From: Smittia aterrima
Lineage: Eukaryota; Arthropoda; Insecta; Diptera; Chironomidae
Assembly: GCA_033063855.1 (NCBI GenBank)
Contig: CP093830.1
Span: 15,934,854-15,998,853, forward strand
Length of the DNA: 64,000 bases
Direction of reading: 5' to 3'
Below, piece by piece: positions 48,090-59,500 of this stretch. The stretch's first letter is position 1; the number at the start of each line of letters is the position of its first letter. The notes beneath the pieces are model-generated. The model was given only the letters and a program-made list of their open reading frames with translations. It was not told where the DNA came from and searched no databases. The position numbers were made by a program, and so were the translations under genes.

Positions 48090-50288
48090 TTACTGAGCAG
48101 CGACCTCCTTCTCCTTGTTCTCGTCGACTTTTTCTTCGACCTAGAAGGAAAATTTCGAATCAGCAATGTTTATGATAGGAAAGCATTAATTAACAAACCT
48201 TTTCTTTCACTAATTCTTCTGTCTCAGCAGATTGCTCAGCGGCTTTCTCAGTATCAGCTCCTTCCTTGTTCTCCTTGACTTCTGGTCTGTTAAAAGAATG
48301 AGAATTAGAACATTTTACAAATATTTGAAACGATTTACTACGATTAAACGAACAACTTACTCTGGTTTTGGTAAATGAGGATTTAATTCTAAGTTGTTGC
48401 AAATTTCGTCCCAGTCAGGATAGCATCGCTCCTTGATGCGTGATACATGCCCGACTAAGTTGGGGCACTGCTCGACCATAAATTCCTTCAGTGCGTACTT
48501 GGCTTCATCCGAAATGAAGTAAATTTGAGCTGTCGATGAGAACACAACAATGTCCAACTGTACGAGAAGAAATGTAATTTTAGATCTTGTGAATATAATT
48601 TACCAAGAGATTAACTTACCAGTGATGGCTCGTCACCGAAGAAGAATGGCTTATCAGCAAGAAGTTCTGAAAGAGTGTTCAAATCTTCCTTGCCCAATTC
48701 AACAATCTCATCCGGTTTGTGGACTCCGATACCTTGAGCTTTGACAATCTTCGATGCCTACGAAATAAAATTTAAATAAGCAACAGGCTTCGAAATGAAT
48801 TGAACTTCATATAAACTTACGCGATGTCCATAGTTGATCTTAAAGAAGAAGCTAAGAATTCCATTAGGAATCTTGCTGCCCAACGATTGTTGGAAGTTGA
48901 TCTTATAGCCGTTAATCATCTCGCCTGGGTTCTTTGCTCTCCATGAAAGAATGACAAAAGTCAAATGATTCTCAACCATTGAGATCATGGCATGGGAGAT
49001 GTTCTTCTGCTCCTTGGTCAAACCGGCATCAATATCCTTTTCAAACTTATTCGACAATTCACGAATGATAGTCGTTGAATCGCCGGTCTGCTGACCATTA
49101 AGTTCGATGAATGGAAGTTGTCCTTTCTTAGAGTGGAACTTGAACTTATGGTCGACATTCTAAAGAAGAGTTAAAAGTGCCATGTGAGTTTTAAGAAAAT
49201 TATCGATTTCGCAACAAGATATTTTGTCGAACGAAAAAAGATTTTTGCTGCTGGTGTTCGTTTATGCAATCGTATTGGTGAATTCTAAGGGCGAGGTTGC
49301 AACAACATAAGCATACAATCACATGGCGACTGGAATGCGCAGGCGCATCGACGTCACAGGAAAAAGTGTCAATGAACGCTGTTCAACGACGCGCCATGTT
49401 TGTGTAGCTCTACTTAGTTCTCAAAGCCGACCCCGAAACACATTCCACTCCTGACTCTTGCCGGCTTATTAGTTAATTAGAATTTTTTCGTTATCGGTTG
49501 CTGATTTAAGACTTTGTCGTGTCGAAGGGAAACTATTAACGACTCAATAATTTGCTGTTTACTGTTTCGGCGAAAAGAAAACTTTTATGCTAATAACTAA
49601 CTAATTGGTCGTTGTCGTCCAAAATATATTTGCCGGTGTCCGGACGAGACGGAAAGGAAGGAAAAAGGGAAAGACAGAAACGATAAGAATGAGCTGAGTT
49701 TCATAATTGGAATGGAATGCACGTTAAAGAGATTCTCTTGTGAAGATTGGGTCACCAAATGGGTTAATTGGAAATTAATGGCGGCTGAATGGAATCTGCT
49801 TTCTGCTTTAAATTATTTCCAGAGAGCGAATGAAATATCAACAAGATGACGACTGCGGGTCATTTGATCAAATCCAATTAATCCCAATTAAGATGCTGGC
49901 GATGCCAAGATCCAAGATCGTCGGAAATATTCAGGGTTAACGTTAAAGGGATTAAAGCAAGTCAAATAAGTTCTCGACGACTTACCTCGTATTTCAAGCC
50001 AGTGAGTCTCAACCAAGTTTCAACTTTGAGCACATATGGCGATAAAGATGGGAGTGAAGTTGTGCGGGCGAACTGGTACAAGTACACAACGTCCTTCTCA
50101 AAGTTTTGTTTGAAAACGTTGAGCTTCTTTGGAGCTGCTTCCTTGACAGCAACAACTTCTTTAACTTCTTCAGCGGGTGGTGCTGCGTCTTTAGCTTCTT
50201 CAACGACTGGAGCTTCAACAGCTAGTGTTGCTGGTGCCTCTACCTTCTCTTCAGTGGTGACCGGGGGATTTTCAACTTCTGCTGCCAT
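48090..50288 (-). CDS. fax: Failed axon connections (Fax), GST-fold protein
   Basis: Exons 50288-49986, 49159-48821, 48757-48620, 48557-48361, 48286-48199 and 48140-48090 give 371 aa with consistent phases. An Ala/Glu/Val-rich acidic N-terminus (about 55 aa) precedes the metaxin-like GST core: VFKQNFEKDVVYLYQFARTT, SLSPYVLKVETWLRL, KKGQLPFIELNGQQ, then an alpha-helical C-terminal half. An acidic, Glu/Lys-rich tail follows. Fax is a GST-related protein of axonal tracts that interacts genetically with Abl in Drosophila. The fly protein is slightly longer (about 418 aa). The 826 bp first intron is the largest in the gene. Confidence 0.93.
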
Positions 50289-51663
50289 TTCGATTGTTTA
50301 TTTAACTATTTGAGCCTTTATAAGTCCAGAAATTCCTAGTCAACGGCAAAATAAAATATTTTGTTAGTGATGATTTTCAATGCGAAGCAGAAATATCGCA
50401 CACAACCCCAAATGAAAATCTTCTCGTATCGACTCAGATTTGTGCAAAATGCACAAAGAAAAAGAGAAAGGGCGATTACAGCAAAAAATGGACGAAGAAG
50501 TGGGAAAGCGAGATCAAGAAACTTTAATCAATCAAGAATTTCTTTTAAAGTTTTTTTTTAAGAAACTTTCGCTGATATTTCGGTTTAATGAAAAATAATG
50601 TATTCAGCATAAATTTCTAGTTTGATATTTCTTCTTTCGAGACTTTCATTCCATTTTTCACTAACACACGCAAATCGAATTTTTCTCCGAACGAAATTCT
50701 TTTCAATCTTTAAAACAACGAAGTTTACAGTTCATTGCTTGCATTAAACACAATTTTCAATAAATATTTCCACCGACTCAGATGAATTGCGTGGATTCGT
50801 TCGATTATTTCAAGATTTTCATTGAAAATTTCATGAAAAAGTGTTAGCGTCCTTTTATGTTGCTGCAAAAAAAATTTCACCGAAGAGAGAGAAAGGAAAA
50901 ACGCCCTTTTGAAAGCCAGAGTTTTAAGACTTTTTCAATGAAATCTTGAAGAGAATTGATTATTAGATTTAATTGATCAATTCTTTCACTTAATTACACT
51001 GCTATGCTAAGTAATAACAAATAATTTAACCACCTTATCTTAGTAAATGTTGGAGCTAAAATTTTTACGTACTCTCCACTTGACTTTTAGATCTGAACTG
51101 AGAGAAAAATTAGAAAACGGAGAGAAGCAAAGTTTGACGAGGGGAAAGTAGTAAAATATTTAAAGAAATGTTCCCCTCGCAGCGTAACGAACATTTTCAA
51201 AAAATATATCTACCGATTTTTTAAAATATCGAATTAATTCCTTGGATATCTATTTTCCATTGTACTGGGGGCTGGGGACAGCTACTCATTTTTTCACTGC
51301 TAGCTTTTTTATTGTGATAAACTAGTTGCAAAAAAATGACTAAAACTTGATAAAACCAATTTTTTTGTTTAATCACTTTATTATATTCAAGTTTATTTCT
51401 GGTATTTTCATAGTCAAAAAGCCACTGGAAAATGACAAAATTGTCTGGCTTTTCTCTAGAAGGTTTTTGTAAGTTAAGCGTTAAGCTAAGGAAGTCCCTT
51501 CACGGAACGCGTTTTTGTTTTATTTTAGAAAGAATTTATTATCACACGTAACTAATCGACAGATTGCTTTTGTTTTGTTTAACTAAACTATTTAAAGATT
51601 CAAAAAGATTAACTCGCTTTCTTAAAAATTATTGTGAACGATATTCCAAATGATGAATGGAAT
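50289..51663. other. Interval between fax start and SMYD3-like 3' end
   Basis: This contains the fax promoter and 5' UTR and the SMYD3-like 3' UTR. A minus-strand AATAAA occurs at 51535-51540, about 124 bp after the SMYD3-like stop. No other feature is supported. Confidence 0.5.
51535..51540 (-). terminator. Polyadenylation signal of the SMYD3-like gene
   Basis: TTTATT on the plus strand lies 124 bp beyond the stop codon at 51664. Confidence 0.5.
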
Positions 51664-53317
51664 TTAAGCTTCTTCCTCTTCTTCTTCGTCGGCATCAACG
51701 ACTGGCATTCGTTGACTTTCTTCTAGCAGTCGTTGTGCGTCAGCAAGAAGTGGACGAACAGAATCTCTCATGACTTTTGATTGATCTCCATGCGTAACTT
51801 TAAGAATTTCGCCAGAATCACGAACATGTTGAACTGCTGCTTGGAACTGGTCGACGTGTGGACAGATCTTGCCGAGTTTCAAGTGCGCGAGACCAACGAG
51901 TGGATTGAAGTTTGAGGTGTATGATCTAAAAATAAATGATTGTCGTTGAAGAAAACGAAAGAAGAACGTTTCAATAAATATTTACTTCAGTCCTTCGATG
52001 AACCTGTTGCCAAACTCTACGGCCTCGCCCCAAGCTTCAAAGTCAATTGCAGCATCGAAGGCCAAATCCAATGTCTTCAAACGCCAGACGTTCTTATCAT
52101 GCAAAACTCTACGTTGTTGCTTATCGACGTTTCGGCAAACGTCAATATCTAAAACAAAAGGACGGATATTAGGAATTGAAATTAACAAGAGGTTTTAATC
52201 TTACATCGAGTGTTTTGCATTTCCTGAAGGGCTGCTTTCGTCATATCAGTAATGTCTTCATATTTTTGTCTGTGTTCGTCTGTGATTGCTGTCTCACATT
52301 CTGGGCACTTCTCGGCATTTGGTGGAACTGTCAATAGATCATTGAGTTTAAATGTGATGAAAGATAAGTTAATCTTACCTGCACAGTCGCATTCGTCTTT
52401 TGGACAAGCCATGGCAAGCATTTTAGATGTTTGAGATTCATCGGCGCATCTTTCGCAATCGCAGTCAAAGTAATATGATTTCTTGAGTTCAGCTCGTCTT
52501 GTCTCTGGCAAATCAACTTGATCAATGTATGAAATTCTAATTTTGTCCCAATTAAGCTCAGGAATATCCTCGATGAGTCGAATTGAAATTTGTGGTCCTT
52601 CGAAGATAGCAACAGCGTTGGGTTTGCATGAATGATCGAGGATCGAAGCGGCGAGGTAGATTCCAGTTCCAACCGAATTCAAATCGTCGTCGAGGATGTT
52701 AAAGCTGTTGATGCAGAGACGCCCATAGATTCCAAGGAATTCAGTGTCGTTGGGGAAATGCTCAGGAGCAAGATATTCTTTAAGAACTGCGTGCAGTGAT
52801 TGCATATGCTCCATTCTCTTTTCATCCCATTTGACATCTTCCAAGTGTGGCATCAAATCGTTAAACTTCCTGAAGCCATTTCTCGAATAATAAAACTTTT
52901 GCAAATATCCTCCGTATTGCAGTTTCCAGATGATTTTTGCTGCAAGGTCGAGAATTAAGTTACACAACAAACAGGAGCTGAACATCATTCTGAACATTAC
53001 CCATCATGCGAGCAGCATCTGGAAGTTGCCGTGGAGCAATCTTCTTCATGCAAAGACATTCATATCTGAAAGCAATTCATTTCAAGTTCAATAACAGCTT
53101 TAATTTTGTGTATGACGTACTTGTGCTCGGCCCAGGCATCTCTTTGGCAGAGTACTCCGCAGTAATGGGAGAATTGGCAGCCACCACATTTCAAAAGCTT
53201 GCCACTGCTTAAGCAGAAGTCACAGCAATCTTTGATGAACTTTGATTTCACGATATACGCGAAAGGCTTCTCTTGAAGAATCAAAGAACCTTTTGACAAC
53301 GGTTGAACTTTAGTCAT
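51664..53317 (-). CDS. Smyd3: SMYD3-like histone/protein lysine methyltransferase (SET + MYND)
   Basis: Exons 53317-53121, 53065-53001, 52939-52379, 52327-52205, 52148-51986 and 51925-51664 give 456 aa (human SMYD3 is 428). A MYND zinc finger is at 31-71 (CCDFCLSSGKLLKCGGCQFS, HYCGVLCQRDAW, EHKYEC). The SET core has NSFNILD near 165-171 and LDHSCKPNA at 188-196 (the NHS-type cofactor site). The post-SET cysteines are DCDCERC at 246-252 and CPKDECDC at 266-273. An acidic tail of Glu residues ends the protein. It starts only about 30 residues before the MYND finger and shows no GxG cofactor loop ahead of it. The family methylates histone and non-histone lysines; activity here is inferred. Confidence 0.88.
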
Positions 53318-54494
53318 TTTATTACACAATTAACTTTCTGATTTTATTCCTCGCTGCTGTCTCCGATCTGTGTCGTTCAATTTATAATCGACAACTGAAA
53401 TTTGATTTCAGTCAATTGCATGTCGAAAGCTTGATCGTGAAGCTCATTTGTTTGAGTGTCTCGCAATCTTCCTATTCGAACTATTTTTAGAAAAGTTTCT
53501 TCTTCTCGCTAAAATATTTGCACCTTCGCTGTGTCTTTCGTAATCACACGCGGTATTGTGATTATTTATATATCACGAGAGATCACCAACGCGTTTCTTA
53601 CGTAGGAAATAATTTATGCCGGTTATTTTGGCGCCTCCTTTTTGTTGATTTTGATAATTTTTAAATTCTGGATGAGGAATGTTTACGCAAGCAACTCCTT
53701 GCTTGCTAGGAAAATTCGAAAAGTGTTGAACAGCACCAGAAACCGTAAATAGTTTTGCAAATTTTTAATAAAACATAGACAACAATAAACTAGATGCGAC
53801 ATGAATTTTAATAGGTTAATTTTAGTTGCTTTTTAATATGAGAGCTAATTTCTCTTATGTAAAGGAAAAACCATGAACAACAAGAAAAACATTCTTGAAA
53901 TCGTTTTTCGAGCCTGTCACATCTACTAATTTGTTATCTATGAATAAAACCCCACATAATCGTTTGAATTCTATTTGATCGTTTCATTTTCTTAAACCCT
54001 ACAACAGGGTACAAGCGTTTTTTTGAAAGAATTTATAAATATTTTAAACTTGATTTTGTATTTATACGTTGACCACTCAAATATCAGTAATTTTCCACAG
54101 ATTACAACTTATTCCAACTATCCCAAGCATTTTAATTGATTCAATAAATCTTAAACGATTCATTTGGTTGAATTTTCGATTAAATCCCAAGAATGGAAAA
54201 TAAATGAAAAATAATAACAATGTCCTTCGCTTAACGACGACGACGAGAGAAAAATATAATCGTCAACAATCGAGGCAGTAGACTGAGGAAATTTACTTCC
54301 GCGACATAATCAATGACCCGATTCATTCGTCGCCAAAAATTAAACAGCAGGACCTCCGAGAAAGCGAGTGCTCCGCTTCAAAAAGCTAATGACATGAAAA
54401 TTACTTTGATTCTCTTTCGACATTTAATTTAAGATTTATCACATTTTTCTTTTGATGTTCTGCAGGACTAAATAAAGAAACTTTTTCCTTCTAT
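53318..54494. other. Interval between SMYD3-like start and lipase 3' end
   Basis: This contains the SMYD3-like promoter and the lipase 3' UTR. No gene is supported. Confidence 0.5.
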
Positions 54495-56558
54495 TCACGA
54501 ATGATTTTTGTGGCAAAATTCTTTCCCAAATAAAACACTGTGATCTTCAATGACTGGCGACTTCTCCTCGGGGCAAATTTTTGTAAACCTAAATGAATAA
54601 ATTCAATTTAACAAATTCGCTTTCTATTGATTCCAACTTACGTGTTATGTTCCATGGATTCGATAACAATAAACTCAATGTGAACTCTAGGCGTGAAAAT
54701 TCTCCACGTTAGAGGATTAAACGTTTGTTTCTTTTTGTATTCAACTTTTGCTGCAGAAATATCCTGAACATCATCGCCAATGCTTAGGAATGTGTGATTG
54801 CTAGCAGGCGAAAAATAAACCGGAATCGGGTTGAACTGCATTTTTCTCGTTTCCCCATTCGCGCCACGAAGTTTCATGAACAGCACACCAATTTCGCCTC
54901 CGTGGTCTCGACTCGCTTCTGAGTCTAATAGAAGAAAAAACTTATCAAATCATCAATTTTATTGAATGAATTTTTTTTCTCACCAGAAACTTTAACCGTG
55001 ACTTTATAGTGAGAAGCACAGTATGGCTCTTTGTCAGATGTTAGAAGATAAGTTGCAATTGGTGAAATTTTTGTCTTTCCGGGTTGAACTGTAGCGGCAA
55101 CTTTTCGATAATCCTCGCGACTATGAAATCCAAAGCGAATGCAGAAATTTCCGTCTCGATTATTACACTGCGAACATTTTCCTTTCTTGAAAGTCTCATA
55201 CGATTCGCAAGTTATCGACATGAAAGGGCATTTCGTGTTGATGCTCTCCGTGAAAAGTTGAATTGAACGAACGTGATTGCAACCAATTTGCAACTTATTC
55301 TCATAGCAACCTGGCTGTTCTCTACCGCCATTCGGATAAAAATCTAAAATAGAGGAGACTTTTGTAATTTCAATTTCTCTTTCACCTACGAGAGGTACAT
55401 TTTTTAACATTACCGACATGGCCAATTTTTTGTTTTAGCCCAAACCCTCCATTCACGAAATATGCGATATCCGAGTGGATAACGTCGACGTACTTGGCGT
55501 CAGATTGGTCAAGGCGAACGATTGTTTCTGTGTTTGCGAAAAAAGGCTCGGCAGCTGAAAATGACAACCGTCAATTAAGAAGTTTTCTCAATTAATTTTT
55601 TATAATTACGATCCAACGCAGTGATTCTCTCGACTGTCAAATTGAAGTCTCGCTGGAGGTGATATCCTTAAAATAGAAGACTTTTGTAATTTCAAATTTT
55701 CTTCTTCAACTTTAAGAGGTTCATTACCGGCATAGCCACTCAAATGCGCGCCTAAGCTATGTGAGAGAGATATTCGAAGAATTATAAAAATATTCATTAC
55801 AAAACTGGTCGAGATGATGCTACCTGTGTCCAATCAGATGAACTTGTTCAAGATTCTCCAATTGCAGTTCCTCCTGAAGGAATGAAGAAGGAATTTTTAA
55901 TTTAAATCGGACACGAGAGCTTCGAGCAACTCACATAGATTGCATAGATGAGATGTGCAGTAATCGCACCACAGAGTCTGATGTTGGCGACTGCTTGGTA
56001 GTAAGGGGGAGACGATCCGCCTTTCCAATCAACAACGACGACTGTCGCGTTCTTTTCATAATCTAGTAAAGCTTCCATCAGCTTTCTCACCCATGGACGG
56101 TCACCAGACTCCAGGAAACCGTGAGCAATCACATAAATGCGTCCATTTTTGTTGATTCCTGCTTTTAGAATCGTTTCTGGATCGTTGATATCAATGTACC
56201 TCGCACTGTGTCTGTTGTTGTTTGTGAATGTCGGATACTTGACGTCGATAATCGAGGGCGAGAAGGGACTAAAAGTTTACAAATGTCAAGAAAAAAAATG
56301 TATGAAAACACATTTTGATGCACTTACTGTGCTTGAGCTCGATTTTCAATCATCCAGGGGCCTAACGTGATATGTGTGCTTGTGAGATTTGAAATTTTTA
56401 TGAGATAACATTCGAGGCTTACCAATAACGGAAAAACATCCGTAGACTCCGAAGCATGTTTCGTTAAAATCCTGTGAAGGCACGACGCTCTCAAAGGGGA
56501 TCGTCGTCGCGTTCACCATATAAAGCATAGTCTGCAGCATCGCTCCCGTTGAATTCAT
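54495..56558 (-). CDS. Pancreatic-lipase-family triacylglycerol lipase
   Basis: Ten exons, in transcript order: 56558-56423, 56361-56328, 56268-55935, 55873-55824, 55756-55728, 55666-55610, 55554-55414, 55343-54984, 54924-54642 and 54588-54495. Phases are consistent, giving 505 aa. The catalytic triad is intact: Ser185 in GHSLGAHLSGYAG, Asp213 in LDPAEP, His284 in CNHVRS. An oxyanion-side AHGFLESG and the DFYPNGGREQPGC segment are also present, with Cys residues as in the family. The last exon adds TFTKICPEEKSPVIE and ends KNHS; without that splice the frame would stop at 54638. Insect members are digestive or secreted lipases. The N-terminus (MNSTGAMLQTMLYMVNA) is only a weak signal peptide. 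The nucleophile elbow is split between a 50 nt and a 29 nt exon. Confidence 0.9.
55344..55413 (-). repeat. Lipase intron 7, copy A of an intron-borne repeat
   Basis: This 70 bp phase-1 intron shares most of its length with intron 5 of the same gene (55667-55727). Both start G|GTAATG on the gene strand. The shared plus-strand blocks are AAAATAGA, GACTTTTGTAATTTCA, AGAGGT and CATTAC in the same order. The flanking exons are not alike. Confidence 0.75.
55667..55727 (-). repeat. Lipase intron 5, copy B of an intron-borne repeat
   Basis: This 61 bp phase-1 intron is near-identical in its middle to intron 7 at 55344-55413. A gap of about 10 bases before CATTAC accounts for the length difference. 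Confidence 0.75.
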
Positions 56559-59500
56559 ATTTTCGTTTATAGATTTACTTAACTCTCTTAGGAGTGATTA
56601 AGTTTCTAAATATACTGCGCGTCTTTAAAATGTGCTCGGATCGTTATCAGTTCCGGTTTGAAGTGCAATCGATGGCGATTTTGATATTTCCTATACGAAT
56701 GAACAAATTGATTAACGGACAATAAAAAAATTCTGATTCACTAAAAAATGCACAAAAACAGCTTCGGACTTTAAATATTTTTTTTTTAAAACGGTGACGT
56801 CAATTTCAGATTTTTCTAGACACATTGATTTTCATTATCAAGAAACTCTCTCTCATTTGTTTATAGTGCAAAGTTCTCGAGAACAAATTTCAAGTTATTC
56901 GTTTAATGTTTTTGATTATTCGAGTCACATGTTTCTAATAACCTTGGTGTATGTCTTCCACTTCACTAACAAACTTTAACTCATTCGAAATCGAAAGATG
57001 TAAGTCTTAGCTATCAGAATGATCAGAGTAAACTGAGTGAATTGGAAATTTGTTTCAATTATCATTGACTTAACTTATCTCTCCTCTAATGAGCGGCACT
57101 GAGTCGAGAGAAAAAGTCTTTTTTATGATTATTCTTCTTCCCCTCTTGTTTACTCACTAACTCTGTTCGCCTTTATGAGTTTTCATGATTGATGATGCGT
57201 TTTTTTTTACAAATTTCCCTCGAAGTCATTGTTTTGCGGTGATAAGAGTGACTCGATCGAGCGAAGGAAGAGAACACAAACATAAAAATCTCATCAATCA
57301 CCGCAACGACTGAAAATGCAATTACACGAATGAAATTTTAAAACTTGCGATGGAAAATCTTTGCGAGTTTTCCCCGTGAAAAGTCGGTGGAAACGAGTAA
57401 AATCAATCATCAAGTCATCTGTAAAGTGAGAAAAAAAGAAGAAAAATCAATTATCTTCGTGATATTAGGGAAGATATAAAGTTTCATGAACGAAACATCA
57501 TCCCCAGCGGGAGAGTTGGAGGCGTTCGTTACAAATGAGAAAATTGTGTTTTTCTTTTCGGAATGACTATCGCGTTTTAAGAAGTAATAAATTAGCCATC
57601 AATTAGATGCTGATGCTCATCAGCGATAAATCAATGATTTGACTTTCTTCGGTAAGTGGAAAAGAATTTCGCTTGAGTTCTTCTAACTGGGAGATGCGCA
57701 TTAAGCTTCGAAAGAGTCTGACGGAAAGATTTAATTCAATTAAGGTAACAAGATTTTAAAATTTTATCAACTCTTACTCTCTCTCTATCTCTGTCGAGTG
57801 TTACAACACCGCAGACCGCGAAATCTCGACAGGAAAATTTCCATCGCAACAATTTTAATTAACCTTAAACAAGTTTTTCGTGCCGTGTCGTGTTTTCCAC
57901 TTACGACAACGTTGAAGAATATTTGCGAGGAGGTTGCGAACGCTTTCTCTCTTAATCAATCCTTTTTTCGTCTCCATCACATTTCTCGTCCTCTTGCCAA
58001 ATTGAAAGCTTCCTGATCAAAATTTACTCTTTGCCTCATCTCATCTCTTACCTTTTCAATTTCATCACTTCAACTAGAGTTTCTCGAGTGGAAAACCTGT
58101 GAGTCATTTAGGGATAGGAATAGCCGATGTTCATAGGAATTCTCTATTTTGATTTCCTAATTGAAACCCGTTTCAGAGAAACCTTCGTAGGTAGCGATTG
58201 CCTTCATTCATTCCTCCCTCATTCGAAGGACCTTTTTCCAATTTCCTGCTTACGCTATCCACTCCCAGCCTCCTCCTTCTCTCTTTCTCCTGTCAAATTG
58301 AGCTTGACGATCCGATATCAATTTGTTTACTCTTTATCTCCATGCGATGCTATAAGATGAAAAGTGTTTTGATGCGGTGGACATGAGAAAGGTCGACGAC
58401 GATGAAGTTCCACTAGCGACATGGACTATTTACTTTTTCTAATGTCCAAACGCACTTCATCGTCAAGGATTTGTTTTCATTTCAAATCACTTCAGGCCTC
58501 TTGGCTTTAACACAAGCGGAAATTTTCTCCACGCACATGATGATGACTAAACGAGCGTTGAGGGCTTGGAAAATCCATTTGTATCTCGCTGTAACGACGC
58601 GTTTTAATGCGCACGAATGGGGAAAATGTTTGTATGTAAATTTGACGCTGATAAGCGTCATTATGCTGTCAACGGAAATTTTTATGAAAATGAGCTTTCG
58701 CTTTTCAGAGCTGTTTTGCCTTTCCGTTGTTGTTTTCTCGAGCGAGAAAAGTTCACGCGATGAAATCGTGCTCTTGCATTCTGGGAAGGAGTGAAACTCA
58801 TGAAATTCGCTGTGAAGAGTTCACAGTTTCTGGAGCAGCTGCGTCAGTGTTAGTTGAATGGGAGAGATGCTTCTCCACTTTACTTCAACATGGCAATGTA
58901 TCAAATTACTTTAGTGACATAGATACCTTCTACTAGATAAGACGACCATGCGACTCTAGTCGCGTCATCAACATGACAAATATCATTTTACTAGATTCTG
59001 CCAGCTCGCTTATGCCGGATTCTCGTTTATTTTAAATTATGAAGTACTCGGACCGCTCCCCATCGCCACAACAGATCAAATTATTTCTGCTGTCAACAAA
59101 AAGCGAAAAGGCAACAGGAAAAGCTTCGCATTAGTTAGTTCAGGTTCACACAATTCCTTCTCTCGCTATCAGATTGAACGACACATCTAGTGGAGCATGA
59201 ATTGTTAATGGAAGTTCCAAATTAAAAATGGCGACTGTGGGAACAATTATTCTTCATCAGGTTCATGTCTAGCTTTGAGATATCTGAATCATCATCAACA
59301 TTTTCTAGGACGAAACTAACCCCGATTAGCCATGCTCGCAACTATTTGTCATCTCGATCAATTCCAAAACTTACTCGACTTTATTCTACGATTCTTTTCC
59401 GTCTCTCCCTTAACAATTAATCATTCTGCAGTTCGCCTAAATCTACTCGTGGCTCGAGTGTGGGTGGATGTGACCTTTAGGATTAATTAGTCTTTCCGTT

